DNA from: Desarmillaria ectypa
Taxonomy: Eukaryota > Basidiomycota > Agaricomycetes > Agaricales > Physalacriaceae
DNA length: 64,000 nucleotides
Assembly (NCBI GenBank): GCA_030407005.1
Contig: JAUDYN010000005.1
Location: 1,488,001 to 1,552,000 of the forward strand
Reading direction: 5' to 3'
A program made the translations under genes and the position numbers. A model generated the notes under the pieces. It saw only the letters and a program-made list of their open reading frames with translations. It did no database searches and was not told the origin of the DNA. Positions within the stretch are counted from its first letter, which is position 1. Each line of letters opens with the position of its first letter. Below, one piece after another: positions 24,525 to 36,556 of this stretch.

Positions 24525-25993
24525 CTACCTGCCACTTCGAGCTTCCTGCTCTACTTGGTAAATTTCTTGTACTCCTTCGCGGAAGAAGACCACATTATAT
24601 TCAACCAGTCCCCGTCTGCCTTCAAACACGGGTGTTGGCATGATTGCAAGCAGTGCGAGGTGTTCGGTGATCAAGTGGTAAGTGAGTGTTGTCCCCGGAG
24701 TTGAAGGATGTAGCAACGCCGCGGCACTTGGATAAAAAAGATCCTTGGCGCGCCGTTTAGAATTTGACGCTCCAGTACTCGGTGTCGTACGTCCTGGGGA
24801 CTCTTGATCATCGCGATCAGATGGAGATGGCATGGAAAGCAGTGGCGCTGCAGATAGTAATAACTTCCGATGCCGGGCAGAGCTGGCTGATGCCGATCTA
24901 ACAAATGTGGTTAGCACTAATTATCGAAAGGGCCAAAGTCATGCATACTTATAAAGAGGACCAAAGGAGTTGAGCATTTGTAAGTAGTCGCAGCACAGAT
25001 TGTGAGTAGCTGAGTCAACAGGAGACGCGTCCGTAGCGATGTATAACCGCGAAGTTGAGTCGAACAGGAAAGCCTTTGGGGATTGGGAATTCTATAGGGT
25101 ATCTGTATCAACGGACGCCTCGTAAGGATGATAGAAAACCCACGGCACAGAATACGTTGAGAAGGTCTTCGAGGAACGGCAAAGAGTCGATAAGCTTGTG
25201 AAGAACTCTGGAAAAGGCTTCGTGCAATGTGTGGTCGTATACCGAAGTGAGGTAGAAATTGAGAGGTATCTGCTCATAATCGGGAGAAATGTCCAAAAGT
25301 CGGTCGGTTACACGCTCATTAATCTGCCTGAAGTTTTCTGACAAAATATTGAGCACACAATAGCCAGGTCACGAAAAAAAGGACGCACCAATCTTGTCGT
25401 CCTCTTGAAGCTTTTCGGCTTTGTGGACAAAGACCTCGATGTTGACATTCAGGTTCTCGTGATACGCCGCGACAATGAATTCTACAAGTTTCGAAATAGG
25501 TTGGTTGTAGAGATCCTGCAGAATGCTCAAAAACTCTTCTGGATAAAGGTGAAAGATGGGTACATACCCGAATGTCAATCACGAAGATAATGGTCAAGAA
25601 CTGTGACAACGATGCCCCGAGCGTTTCACCGGTTATGGTCCCTGGGCAGTCCCAGATTTCGAGAGGAATGACTGTGCTAGCGTGGCGACTCGGTCACTTC
25701 TACGGATACGCGGACAATGCCAGTATACGCACTCATATGTATGCTTGATTATTCTCGTGGTGGGTTCAAGATAAAACGTCTGTTTTGGCGGTAAATTTTC
25801 AAACAGGACTTGCTGAATTGACGTCTTGCCGCTCCTGACATAAAGAATCAGGCTTATCACAAGCCATACTTCGGCATTACCTTCGTAAACCGAGCAACAG
25901 AATCTTTGATCTTGCCACCGCATCAGACTTTCTATACGAGCTCGTCAATACTTTTTGTGTCGACGTCGCGGCATAAGACGGATACGAAGCCAT
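24525..25993 (-). CDS. GTR2: Rag-family small GTPase Gtr2 (RagC/D type)
   Basis: The start at 25993 gives MASYPSYAATSTQKVL, then KILLLGLR spliced to RSGKTSIQQVLFENLPPKQ (G1 P-loop of the Gtr/Rag family) and FYLEPTTRIIKHTYE. Further exons give the G3 region IPLEIWDCPGTI, SQFLTIIFVIDI, the G4 region (VFVHKAEKLQEDDKI), then FYLTSVYDHTLHEAFSRV and KAFLFDSTSRLYIATDASPV. The C-terminus (TTLTYHLITEHLALLAIMP, GLVEYNVVFFREGVQEI) is the roadblock domain that pairs with Gtr1. The heterodimer sits on the vacuole with the EGO/Ragulator complex and signals amino-acid sufficiency to TORC1. Oddity: the G4 motif reads HKAE, where family members usually have HKxD. About six exons. It is divergent from Vtc4, 195 bases away. 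The Gtr2 rather than Gtr1 assignment rests on GLRRSGK and the tail. Confidence 0.88.
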
Positions 25994-26188
25994 AGCAAGG
26001 CAAGGAGCCAAACGTGAAGGACGTCAAGGAACGTCTTGGGAAATTTGGTTCCGAACTCCGACCGCAACGCTCTGACGCACGTTGGTGAGCTATTATTCCA
26101 ATTTGTATGTTTTTCGTCCCTATTAGCCCGGAGATGATCCTGACCAAGCCCTTGTTTGCCAGAAAACCTACATCTTTATAGTCCTATA
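25994..26188. promoter_or_regulatory. Shared divergent promoter of GTR2 and VTC4
   Basis: These 195 bases separate two start codons pointing outward. They contain two CACGTT hexamers, at 26078-26083 on the plus strand and 26011-26016 on the minus strand, and a CCAAT at 26098-26102. CACGTT/CACGTG is the core bound by Pho4-type bHLH factors in yeasts. A phosphate response here is an inference. Confidence 0.45.
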
Positions 26189-29100
26189 ATGAAGTTTGGC
26201 AGGAAAATTAGCGTAAGCCTTCCGGGATCACTGGAACTGAGCTGACCTTCTTTGTAGACTGATCTATACAATGAATGGCGCCCTTTCTACCTGGACTACA
26301 ATGGTCTAAAGCGGGAACTCAAGGTCCGTTTCTACTCTCACTTGTCGTGAATCATGGACCCTGACGAAATTGCTGAAGGCACGAACGACTGGGCGTACTT
26401 GGAATGAGCAGGACGAAACCGAGTTCAGAGTTCGCCTAGAGCAAGAACTGGATAAAATTCACGGCTTTCAGAAGGAAAAGGCATGTGCTCTTGCTCTCCA
26501 CCCAAACGTTTGCAGCGTTCCTCCGTCGACTCTGAGAAGCGTTGGTCACCGATCGAGTGGCAGTCAACACGCAGCAGATTGGAACAACATGGTCCCTCTT
26601 TCTCCGAGATACTTACAAATTTACAGGCTTCCGAGCTTTCACGCCGAATTCATGACGCCGAGAAGGATGTCAAACGTCTAGTTGAAGATGAGACCTCATG
26701 TTCTGTCGATCGTCAACGCCATGCTACCGCTACGGATGAATCCACTCAACGGACCGACCCTGAGGCCCAACAGCGTGAATCTTATGATGAAGATGGCGGT
26801 TCAGATGATGACGACGAAACCGACCAGGAGCTCAGTGACGACGAGTCTTACGATGCCCTAGAAAACAGGTTCCGTGGTCTCGAGGAGGAAGTAGCTAACC
26901 TCGTTGCAGATGTGCATGATTTAGCTTTGTACACTAAGCTAAATATCACTGGCTTCATGAAAATTCTTAAGGTCCGTCGCATATACCTATATCCTCATGT
27001 TTGTATCTAACCGTGGTTACAGAAACATGATGTGTGTCTTATCCTTGAATCTCAATCAGGGTCCCGTCACTCATGCATTCCTAGAAACAAACATCTCGTT
27101 CCTTAAAGACGACATTTGTTCAAGATTACCTGGAAAAGCGACCTTTTTATCGATACAATTGGGATGCCCTCATCGTAAAGCTTTCCAAGCTCTATGACTT
27201 GGTGCGAACACGTGGTCATCCTGTTCAAGGAGATTCAAGCGCGGGTGGGACTCAGAGCGCCTTTGTCAGGCAGACAACGAAATACTGGGTACGGTTACTG
27301 CCGTTCCGTCGGACTCCCGCAGTGTTAACGCCCCTATTAAGGTCCATCCAGATAATCTGGTCTCGCTGAAACTGGCGATCTTGAGAAATTTACCAGTTCT
27401 CGGTATGTAGATTAAGATGCCTCCAAGAATAATGATTCAATTTCATTCAATAGTCTTCAATCCTGACAAGGAATTTGAGCAGAAAGATGCTGGTCTGTTG
27501 CTCCATTTCTTACTTCTACAATTTACCAATGACATCCCGTAGCTATCACCTCTATTTACTTTGACAACGAAGACCTCGAGCTTTATCTAGGTCGCCTTGA
27601 AAAGACAGAGGGCGCAGAGGCTATCCGGTTGCGATGGTACGGAGATGTCACCACAAAAACTGTATGTGCTTGATATCTATTATATTTCATTATTGTTTAC
27701 AGTGGGGACAGATTTTTGTAGAGCGGAAGACGCATCGAGAAGATTGGACCGGGGAGAAATCCGTAAAAGCACGTTTTCCTATAAAGGAGCATTTAGTCAA
27801 TGCCTTTCTCAGAGGAGAGTATACCATGGACGCTGAATTCCAGCAGTTGGTTAAGAAGGGAAAGAAAACGCAGCAGGAGGTCGATGCCATGATCCAACTT
27901 GCCGACGAAGTCCAGTATGCTGTTCTAACTCGGAAACTTCAGCCTGGTATGTTTTGCCTGATATAACCTGTGATCGTCTCTGATGTCGACTAGTGATGCG
28001 CTCCTTTTATAACCGGACCGCATTCCAACTCCCGGGTGACGCCCGGGTGCGTATCTCCCTGGATACAGAGCTCACCTTGGCAAGAGAAGACAACTGGGAT
28101 GGGCGGGTGCGCGCTGGTGATAACTGGCGTCGAACAGATATCGGCATCGATTATCCTTTTGCACAGGTGCCTGACGATGATAAAGAGCTTTTTAAGTAAG
28201 CGCCTATGTCCGCATAGCGGTAGCCATATTAATCATTTCACTCCTTCTCACCCACTAGGTACGGAGTCCTAGAAGTCAAACTCCAAACACAGTTAGGACA
28301 AGAGCCACCACAGTGGGTCACAGATCTGGTTCAATCTCATCTAGTGGAAGCGGTACCGAAATTCAGGTACGAGTGTCGTTATCCTCATCAAATAATGGAT
28401 TGCCTGACTTTGACACTTATGCAGTAAATTCATTCACGGCTGTGCCACCCTCCTGCCGAACCGGGTGGATCTGGTTCCTTTCTGGTTGCCACAGAGTACG
28501 TTTCCTGTGTTGTCTACAGTCTAGAACTTTGCACTGAAGAAGATGCAACAGTGGACACTGACATTTTGAAACCGGACACTGGCTATCTCTCGATCATCGA
28601 ACGGCCCTCTACTATTTCATTTTCGAAGGGATCCTTTGAACAACGTGACAGTTCACACTCACGAACGCCGCCGCATCACAACTACGTAGAGCCCGTATCG
28701 GAAGGAGAAGAAGACGAGAACATGGACGTTGCTCCTGCTAAAGATGAATATAAGCGCACCGGCCTCAGCGGGGAGGAGGTCGCTGCTGCCATCGCTTACC
28801 GCGAACAAATGTTGAAAGAAGCACGTGCAAAGGAGCTTGTAAATGGGAAAAAGCCGAGTAAAGTTACATCTCCCGATGAGGAGGCTCTCGAAGCCGACGA
28901 CGAAGAAGCAGATGAAAGGACGGCCTTCCTGAGGGGAAGGAAAACCCAACAATCGACCCGCAAGGCAAGAGCACTCTCAATCGACCCCTTGGCCCCGTCT
29001 TCCGCTTTTGATGAAACATTGAGAACTCGTCTGAAGGGCGAAAGCCAAATCCAGGAACAAGGCCTCGAACCTGCTGATGAAGGTGAACGTGAACGTGAAG

Positions 29101-29577
29101 GAAGATCTGTAGCCGGTACTGATGATCGTTTGCTGGTCCGAGAATGGACTGCACCTGCTGGCAAAAGAATTTCTGTTCCTGTTCGTATCGAGCCTAAGGT
29201 CTACTTTGCCACCGAGAGAACATTCTTGGTGAGTATTGTAACTAAATATGGATATCAGTATCTTACAAGCATCGCTTCTCTAGAAATGGCTCAATATGTC
29301 CGTGTTCGTTGGTACTATAGCTACGACGTTACTCAACTTCACCTCACCGGACGATTCCCGAGGTCTCATCAGCGCGGCATTGTTTACCTTCTGCGCGTTG
29401 TTAGCAATCGCGTATTCTGCAGGCATCTTCCTGTATCGTGCTCTCAGCCTGAGGCAGAGACGAGCAGAAGGGCTGTACTACGACAAATATGGACCGACGA
29501 TATTATGCTTCGTTCTGTTTTCGGCGATGGCATCCAACATTGGTTTACGGGTCTCGGAAATGTTTGGCCCGAGGTGA
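26189..29577 (+). CDS. VTC4: Vacuolar transporter chaperone subunit Vtc4, polyphosphate polymerase
   Basis: ATG 26189 gives MKFGRKIS spliced to [20 protein letters not shown], an SPX domain (inositol-pyrophosphate sensor) ending near [20 protein letters not shown]. The tunnel-shaped polymerase domain follows: [98 protein letters not shown] and [17 protein letters not shown], with the basic and Glu/Lys residues of the active site. A long acidic, disordered linker (about 28650-29150) leads to [17 protein letters not shown] and a three-helix Vtc1-like membrane domain ([49 protein letters not shown]). It makes polyphosphate from ATP and passes it into the vacuole. About ten exons, about 760 residues. 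Closest in motifs to Vtc4 rather than the inactive Vtc2/3. Confidence 0.92.
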
Positions 29578-30856
29578 GGTCAAAGTATGTAATAATCAGA
29601 CTGTCATGTTACTGAAGGACATTCATGGAAAGCATTCAACTGAAATGAAAGTTCAAGTGCTTGATACACGTTTCTTGAGCTTATGGAACTAGCACGCATA
29701 TCATGCGTACTAGAGGGTATCAATAGTGCTCTGATCCTATACAGAAGCTAGTGCTTCTTATTGAAGAGTTCCCTTCGGAGTAAGCCGAGGTTGTGATGAA
29801 TTCGAAGAGGTACTGTGTATCATAGATAGATGCGCTCATTCTAAACATGATCCGAGACAAAACGGAAAGAAACTGGAGAAGTACGGGAGAGGTGATGTGT
29901 GTTCTTCATGTTGAAGTTTGCATGGAAAATGGGCTTACGAGACCCTGCGCTCACTGCTGTTCTTCCAGGAACTACGTTTTCAGCGACAAAGAATTAAATT
30001 TAAGTTAGAAGCCATGATAATGTGGGCGGGATAGCCAGTTTTATCCTATCCTCATAATAGGAGGCTTGGCAATGGGATACATTAATAGCCGCCAGCGCCA
30101 GCGCCCACCGCGCACATGGTATAATATTGGCATGGCAGCAGAAAGTGGTAAACCCATTCCGAAGCTCGTACAAAGCTCTCCACAAAATTGTCTATACCTC
30201 TGCAAAAACTGAAGGTACTACGACAGACACGACAGACAGTAGACCACAGACAGCACATATATTGTCGATGAAGACAGATACAGAGGCAGAGACTACCATG
30301 TAAAACATATATGCCGGTTGACTCGGTATATAGATGGGCGGCAAACACAACCAAATGAAACGGTGGCAGTTGCGCCCATGCACTCTTCTTTTCCTTTCAA
30401 ACTTCCATCTCGTCCTTTCACCCTCGTTCTCCCCCAGTCCTCACCGTCTCTCCGCTATAATTCTAACGGTACCACCATGCACCACTACCTTCGTTTGGTA
30501 GTTCTCCGTGCCGATTTCCCGTTACTGCCGGGAAATGCTCATTCTGCGGAATCACGATGTGGGTTTCCACCTGTTGGCACTCTCTTGGTTTCTAGAGTGC
30601 AGCCAGAACGTATGTGGGCGGTATTTTATATCGACCCCCTCCACACTAACGTGTTCAAGATGCTATGTGCAACTTCGCTTCCATTCAGCAATCTAGCTAT
30701 CGACTGTTTTATCCCTACAGGTTCTGAGCTTTTGGTGGTTATATATTACAGCTAACATTTATGATATAGAACAAGTCGGGTTATGGATACAAGACGAAAA
30801 TTTAATGACTACTGTAGCAGGTGAGTGTTAAATTAGTATGAAGGGTATACTTGGAT
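29578..30856. other. Convergent intergenic region, no gene seen
   Basis: This 1.3 kb lies between the VTC4 stop and the stop of the first Zn2Cys6 gene. Both flanking genes end here. Open frames of 60-145 codons occur on both strands but have no family-like content or splice chain. Confidence 0.45.
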
Positions 30857-33298
30857 TCATATCAGGAGCAAGTTTGGGCACCGTTCGCGCAGGGTTTCTC
30901 TCCATTCGCTTGGGCCACCACGTGTATCGCGTTTTTGCCATACGGCTTCCATAACTAATCGCGCTCGCAACAAGTTTCCGATGCTCTCATCCTGTGATTG
31001 CAGCCTCGCTTTTAGGAACTCCCTATGTGATGAGCTGTCTGTCATACATCCCGCCAGACACACAGGAAATACCAAAGTTCGGTCGATCTCCGAGGGCGCC
31101 AATTGATGGAGCAGCTGTGTAATTGTATTAAGCGAGGCAGTGATTTCGGGCACGGCTGAGGAGGTGTTAGCAATGGAGGAGGATGAGAGGCCAAGGTGTG
31201 TACCTGGATTGTCTTTGTTAATTATGGTGTAAAGATATAACACTGCACTCTCTCGAAAGATGTTTCCGACTAAATGCATGACCTCGTCCGGATAGGATAT
31301 CACCCCTGTGTCAGACATGGTCCCTTGCATCAGGTTCGGGTGTAGCGGTGTTTGTTCGCCAAAATTCGACGGTTCGCGTTGTCGATTTCGTAGCCTTTGT
31401 TCTATGTCATCGCCGCGCCGCACAAGTTCACGGAGGCTCAGGGATCCCTTCGCTTGCTCGGATGCCTTCCAATGGGCCAGCCCAGATATCTCGGCAAGAG
31501 CGAGCATCGCTTCGTCAGGACATCCGGTCAAGTTTTCCATGTGGAGTCCGCGGCATTCGTGCCCCCAAAATCCGTTTTGATCCCCAAGCAGACATTTGTA
31601 CAGCGCCAGGTACTTGGGTTGTTTCATCAACGTAAACGATGCAAAGATCTCCATCCACTACAAAGACAGTGTCAGATGTTACCACCAACAAATGGAAGAC
31701 AGGCATACCATAGTGCATTTTACGATCAATTGATTGGATGCACTCATATTCGCCAGGACAAGCTTCGGGTTATCGCTAGTTGGAAGACTTGTCTGGGAAA
31801 TCCACTCCAAGGCGATGGCCAGCATAGGAGGCCAGTCAACTGTACTTCCGGCCATCTGGGAAAAGCATAGCAGGTATAACGCGGCGAGGACATCGCTTTC
31901 ATCGTGACGTGATTTCGTCTGCTTTCCACTAGTGAGTTGAAATACGGCCTCATCATGGAAATATTGCGCTGTTGAGTGTTCCGGATTGGGATCCGGAGCC
32001 TCCAAGCCCTGCGCAACACGCATTCGTGTGAAGTGGAGACTTGATAAGGCGCAGACGGCATTGGTGACTGCTCCCCTAGGTTCTTGTACGATCATCTATT
32101 CTTCACATGTCAGTCCACGCTCATCTCTTCCTAGTGTAGGAACTCACGGTATACGTAAGATTCGTGAGCGCGTTGCTGGAAAAGAGAAGATTTGTTTTTC
32201 TGACATGTTCGAAGAAATACATGACGTGGCTCTCTTGGATGGAGTTTTGGCCAGCAAGTAGAGGGAAACTTTGTATGGGGGATGGGGGGCGGATGTTGAA
32301 ATCGAATTGGTCACTACTGTGTGTTGCAACGTACAAGCTCATATCGAAGTCTAAGGGTTCACTGTGGACTGACGAAGATTGTGGTGAGTACTGGTACATC
32401 GGTGCGCCGAAATCCATGGAATTGACATTAGAATCACTGTAGGAAGCGGCGGAAAGTTGGAGAAAGCCGTTCGATGAGCCTATGTCCGTGAATTGTTAGC
32501 GACGTGCTGGGTATGGAGGTTTACTCAAGCTCACCGGGCATACCGGGCATTGCGCCCATACGAGGTTGATCAAAACGATAATCAAAGGGTCGGAGGTCGG
32601 TGTCAAGAGCCAGTGATGATGGGACCGTGCTGGATGATTTTTCGGATGTCTTGGGAGAGGGTGCCGAAAGGCGATGGAAAGTGGACGGCCGCGACGCCGG
32701 GGCAGGTTTGGCCGCTTGTGCTTGTAGCATAGATGTCCGGGGTTGCCCCCGGATGAGACCAGCACGAGTAAGCTTCGCCTTGATATTTGCCTTGTATGCC
32801 TCGACGGCCTGCTTATCCTGGCAAAAACGATAAGTGGTGGTCAGGGAAAAATGGAGGATCCCACTTACGCGCATCCATTCCGGTCGTTTTGGACCCCAGC
32901 CTAGACACTCAATGGTTAGGCGTACACAGGTGCGACATGAGTCGCCTTCCCGCTGCTCGTCGCATTTCTGACAAACAATTAAGATATGACGGTAAAATCA
33001 AGCGGTGTAATAATAGCTCACTTTTCGGCGCAGACGACACGTCCTGTTGTCAATTAGCTTAGCGCGTCAAAAAATAGTTGCGTAGCACTTACCAACAGCC
33101 ACCTTTACTTGCGGAAGGAGTGCGCGGCAAATCAACAGTATTGTAAGTTGGTGTTCCCCTACTGCTGTTGCTTAAAGAGGGTGATTCGCGATCTTCTGGT
33201 GCTGGGGCCATTGGTACAGGATAGATGGACGGTGACACGTTGGAGGAGGCTGGGGCAGACGATGAAGTTCTGAAAGCTATGGACGTCGTATAGTCCAT
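30857..33298 (-). CDS. Zn2Cys6 transcription factor with fungal-specific regulatory domain (copy 1)
   Basis: Exon 1 (MDYTTSIAFRTSSSAPASS) is Ser/Pro-rich and ends at GGCW. It joins TCRLRRK and KCDEQREGDSCRTCVRLT, then IECLGWGPKRPEWMR. The cysteines fit C-X2-C-X6-C-X8-C-X2-C-X6-C, the binuclear zinc cluster that binds CGG half-sites, and here it spans about 33105-32880. A basic linker (DKQAVEAYKANIKAKLTRAG) and a disordered Pro/Ser stretch follow. The C-terminal half (EPRGAVTNAVCALSSLHFTR, SDVLAALYLLCFSQMAGS, then LALYKCLLGDQNGFWG to RCPNLLLI) is helical and resembles the Fungal_trans_2 domain of Pro1/Moc3-like regulators. It probably acts in the nucleus; the target genes cannot be told. A related gene lies 1.1 kb upstream on the same strand and shares the CLG(W/F)GPKRPEW block. 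About eight exons. Confidence 0.85.
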
Positions 33299-34404
33299 GC
33301 AAGGAAGCGGGCGATTTGATCGTCGAGGACGTCCAACAGTCTGACCAAGAACTGGGGCTGAGTTTAAGAAAGTCGGAACAATAAAGTAAGCGTGACTAAT
33401 TGATAGGAAAGGGTCCGCAGGGAAGCCGGTTACGCGTGGGCCGTGTTAGAAGGGGCTTGAATATAAGGAGATCGAAGCGGGGGGAACTAGTTGATGTAGT
33501 GATGGAGGGTTACCAAGGAGCATAAAATATGCAGACCTGAGACACGGATGGCTCTGGATGATGCTTTTATGTTCTTTTTTGTACCTATGTCGGTCGACTT
33601 CCGAGTGGTAGATCATATTTACAGATTTTGAATTTATATGCAATATGTGAATTTGTTTTTAGCATCTCAGTTCAAGCCGAATGTGAATCTCCTGAATCTT
33701 GTTTTCCCTGACATTGGGAATCCGAGATAGATATTTCCATCTCCTTGTGCATCGGTCCATGTTTTCGAGCTGGCGGTGTTGAAATGTGGCCGATATACAA
33801 GGTACGGAAGGAGGCCACATGGGGGGCCCTGAATAATCCCACGTCCTGATATATGTCGCGTCTGTTTTTGCACCGATGTCAAATCAGTGGATGTAAACAT
33901 GTATCCTGTGTACACATTCGGTTGCTGTAACTCGGTATCCATTTCAGTATCCTAGACTTTCTTCCTCTTTCTACATCGATGCCAACCCTTTAATGGTCAG
34001 TCACATCCTGGAACCAACCCTTTTATCTAATCCCCCGAACGAATCGCAAATAGCACACAAGGGTCAACAGTTCACGAAATTCGCATTTTCCAGGGACGAG
34101 CAAAGCTTCGCCTTTTATATTGCGTATGCTTCTGCCGAACTTAGTGTGGCTGTGTTTAGTAAGGGACCGAATCCGTGGTCATCGCGAGTCACTAGCGCTT
34201 GGTTCCGGCCCCCCAGACGACGATCCAATGTGTTATAATTGCTTGTAGTAATGCTACGATGTTATACTTGTACTATAGTGTGATGCGTTTTACAAGCCAA
34301 TCGAGGCCAGCTATAGGACATATCAGTGGCAGGGCCCAAGAAGGATTCAGAGTCCGAACTTGGTACAAACTTAAAGATGGAATACGAGAAGCAGATTGAA
34401 ATAC
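33299..34404. other. Intergenic between the two Zn2Cys6 genes
   Basis: It holds the promoter of copy 1 and the 3' region of copy 2. A 91-codon minus-strand frame (33667-33942, starting MDTELQQPNVYTGYMF) has a protein-like composition but no recognised family and no adjoining exons I could define. I list it only here because support is weak. Confidence 0.35.
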
Positions 34405-36556
34405 CTATACCAGAAGCATTTTTTCATCGTTCAGAATTTGACGCCAAGGAACGGGATCCTGCCGGCTCATCCTCCCCCGGATATTCCAAGCCTTGTCAAG
34501 CAGCTGTACCAGTGCGGAACAGTTACCGACACTCCCCTCCTCAGCGAGCTGAGTACGAAGGGTGTGGCGGTGCAATGGATCATCTGTGAGGCAGCCGCAC
34601 ACGAAGAATGCAAATACGGTACTTCGAACGACGGCTGTACGAACCCGGGCAGTGCAGAAACGGTTCATGTCGTTGAGTACAGTCAAAGCGTCCTGTACCG
34701 AAGATGCTATATCCGCGACACCAGGATAGTCACCAGATACGACTGCGCGTAGATAGACACGCGCTGATGTCCGGAAGATTTCAGAAGAACGGTGGCGGGC
34801 TTCATCAAAGTGAGTCTGAGTCGTAGAAAATCGAGGAGGTTCGGAAAGGCAGAGTTCAATCGGATGAGATCGTGTGACCAATGAAGGAACACTCAACACG
34901 CCGTTGCTCAGTTGACGCTGTTTCCAATATGCTAGATACGATGTCTCCGCCAACGCCCAGACAATACGGTTTTCACATCCCATGACTGTCATCATAGAAA
35001 GCTCGGCCGGGACGGATTCGTAGAGTTCGGTAATCCCACTCTCCTCAGGAGCGAATAGTTCTCTGATGATGTCTAAGAACAGCGGGGGATTTTGAGTCGT
35101 CACCGACGCCAGGACATCGAACCAGATGGCCGTTTTCACGAGAAAACGTTCCTTCTCGGTGCACAACATAAGAGCCCCGCGGGGAGACATGTAGCGACCG
35201 AGGACCGTGCGCGCATATTTGAATGCTACTTCTAGCCACCATTGCCATTCTCCCTTTCCACCGTCAAAGAGAAATGATGAGATAACAGTTAGAGACGCCA
35301 TCGCCTCATCCTCGGTGTACGAAGAACCTCTACTCAAGACAAGCTTGAGCTCATCGTACTGGCGCCTTGGGGTGTTGTCTTGCAATGCAGGCACCGAAGG
35401 CATAGCTTGGCGCCTTTGATGTATGAACGCCAGAAGACGAGCCGCGTTTCGATAACAATCACCTTCGACGGCATTATATATAACTTCAGGTAATCTGATT
35501 TTGTCGGCAAGTTGGAATTGTATAGCAACAACAACATTGAGATAGTGATTGACGAGTTCATCAGCAGATCCTCCGGGTACCATTGGACTGGCGGGATAGT
35601 ATGTGCTGGAATCGAGGTATGCATCATCATCAGGCATTGTGAAAAGGACATTGTAGGAAGGAGCAAGATTGCTTCGCATTGAAGGGTTCAGACCCGACCC
35701 TGCGAAAGGTCGTTATTACATGAATATATCATATTTAATAGTACAAGTTCTTACATCCGGGTAGGCTATTAGGATAGTGCATTATATCGTACGCCTGGCC
35801 ATCGTTATCATAAGGAGATTCATGCCGTAGCTGCAACTCCAGAGCTGAGAAAGACGAAGGAGTTTAGTGCTGATATCTCGAAAGGCAAAGATGTGGCGTA
35901 CCATCTTCTGCGTATGCTGCATCAACATAGGTGTTATTAACACCAGTCCAAGGTTCATCGCGCATTGCGGAGGTATTCCTGGAGTATTCGCCTCCAGTCA
36001 TGGGTAAGTCGACGTTTCGGGAGTCAGGGCTTTCGGAAGAAGACATAGAGTCGTCCTCCTGGCGTAGAAGAAGGATCTGGTCTGGGTTGCTGTCCCGACC
36101 ATTGGTGCCTGCATGACCTTTAATCATGCCATTGCCTGCGAGGAAACTCTTAATGTCTGCCCGTAGTTTAGTGTGTTGTTCCTGTAATACATCATGAGGA
36201 CTACGCCACACAACGTCGGATGGGGACTAGCCTAACCTTAAGCCATTCAGGCCGTTTAGGACCGAAACCAAGGCACTGCAGCTTCAAGCGAACACAAGAC
36301 TTGCAATTGCCTTGCGCGTCAAGATCTTCGTCGCATTTCTGGATACGCGCCACGCCGCACCGCCACACAGTATAATGAATCGGGATTTGGAGAAAATGGA
36401 GATTGACTAATTAGCAAGCAAGAAAATGGCGACAGTTGCTGAGAAATGACGAACCTTTCTTCGAATTCTGCAGGTGTAGCAGCCAGACTTGGCGCGTACA
36501 GAGCCTTTGGCTTTGGGCGCTCCGTGTTTCTTGATGCCGTTCTTGGCAGTAGGCAT
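34405..36556 (-). CDS. Zn2Cys6 transcription factor with fungal-specific regulatory domain (copy 2)
   Basis: ATG 36556 gives MPTAKNGIKKHGAPKAKGSV, a basic lead-in to the zinc cluster SGCYTCRIRRK joined to KCDEDLDAQGNCKSCVRL. Spacing is C-X2-C-X6-C-X9-C-X2-C-X6-C, followed by QCLGFGPKRPEWLK. An intron separates the third Cys from the first two, at the same place as in copy 1. After a linker (EQHTKLRADIKSFLAG) and a Ser/Asp-rich stretch comes a large last exon of about 420 codons with the helical regulatory domain (DELVNHYLNVVVAIQFQLAD, GKGEWQWWLEVAFKYARTV, CENRIVWALAETSYLAYWKQ), ending NDEKMLLV. Copies 1 and 2 share the zinc cluster, intron position and C-terminal layout, which suggests tandem duplication followed by strong divergence. 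The DNA target is unknown. Confidence 0.85.
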
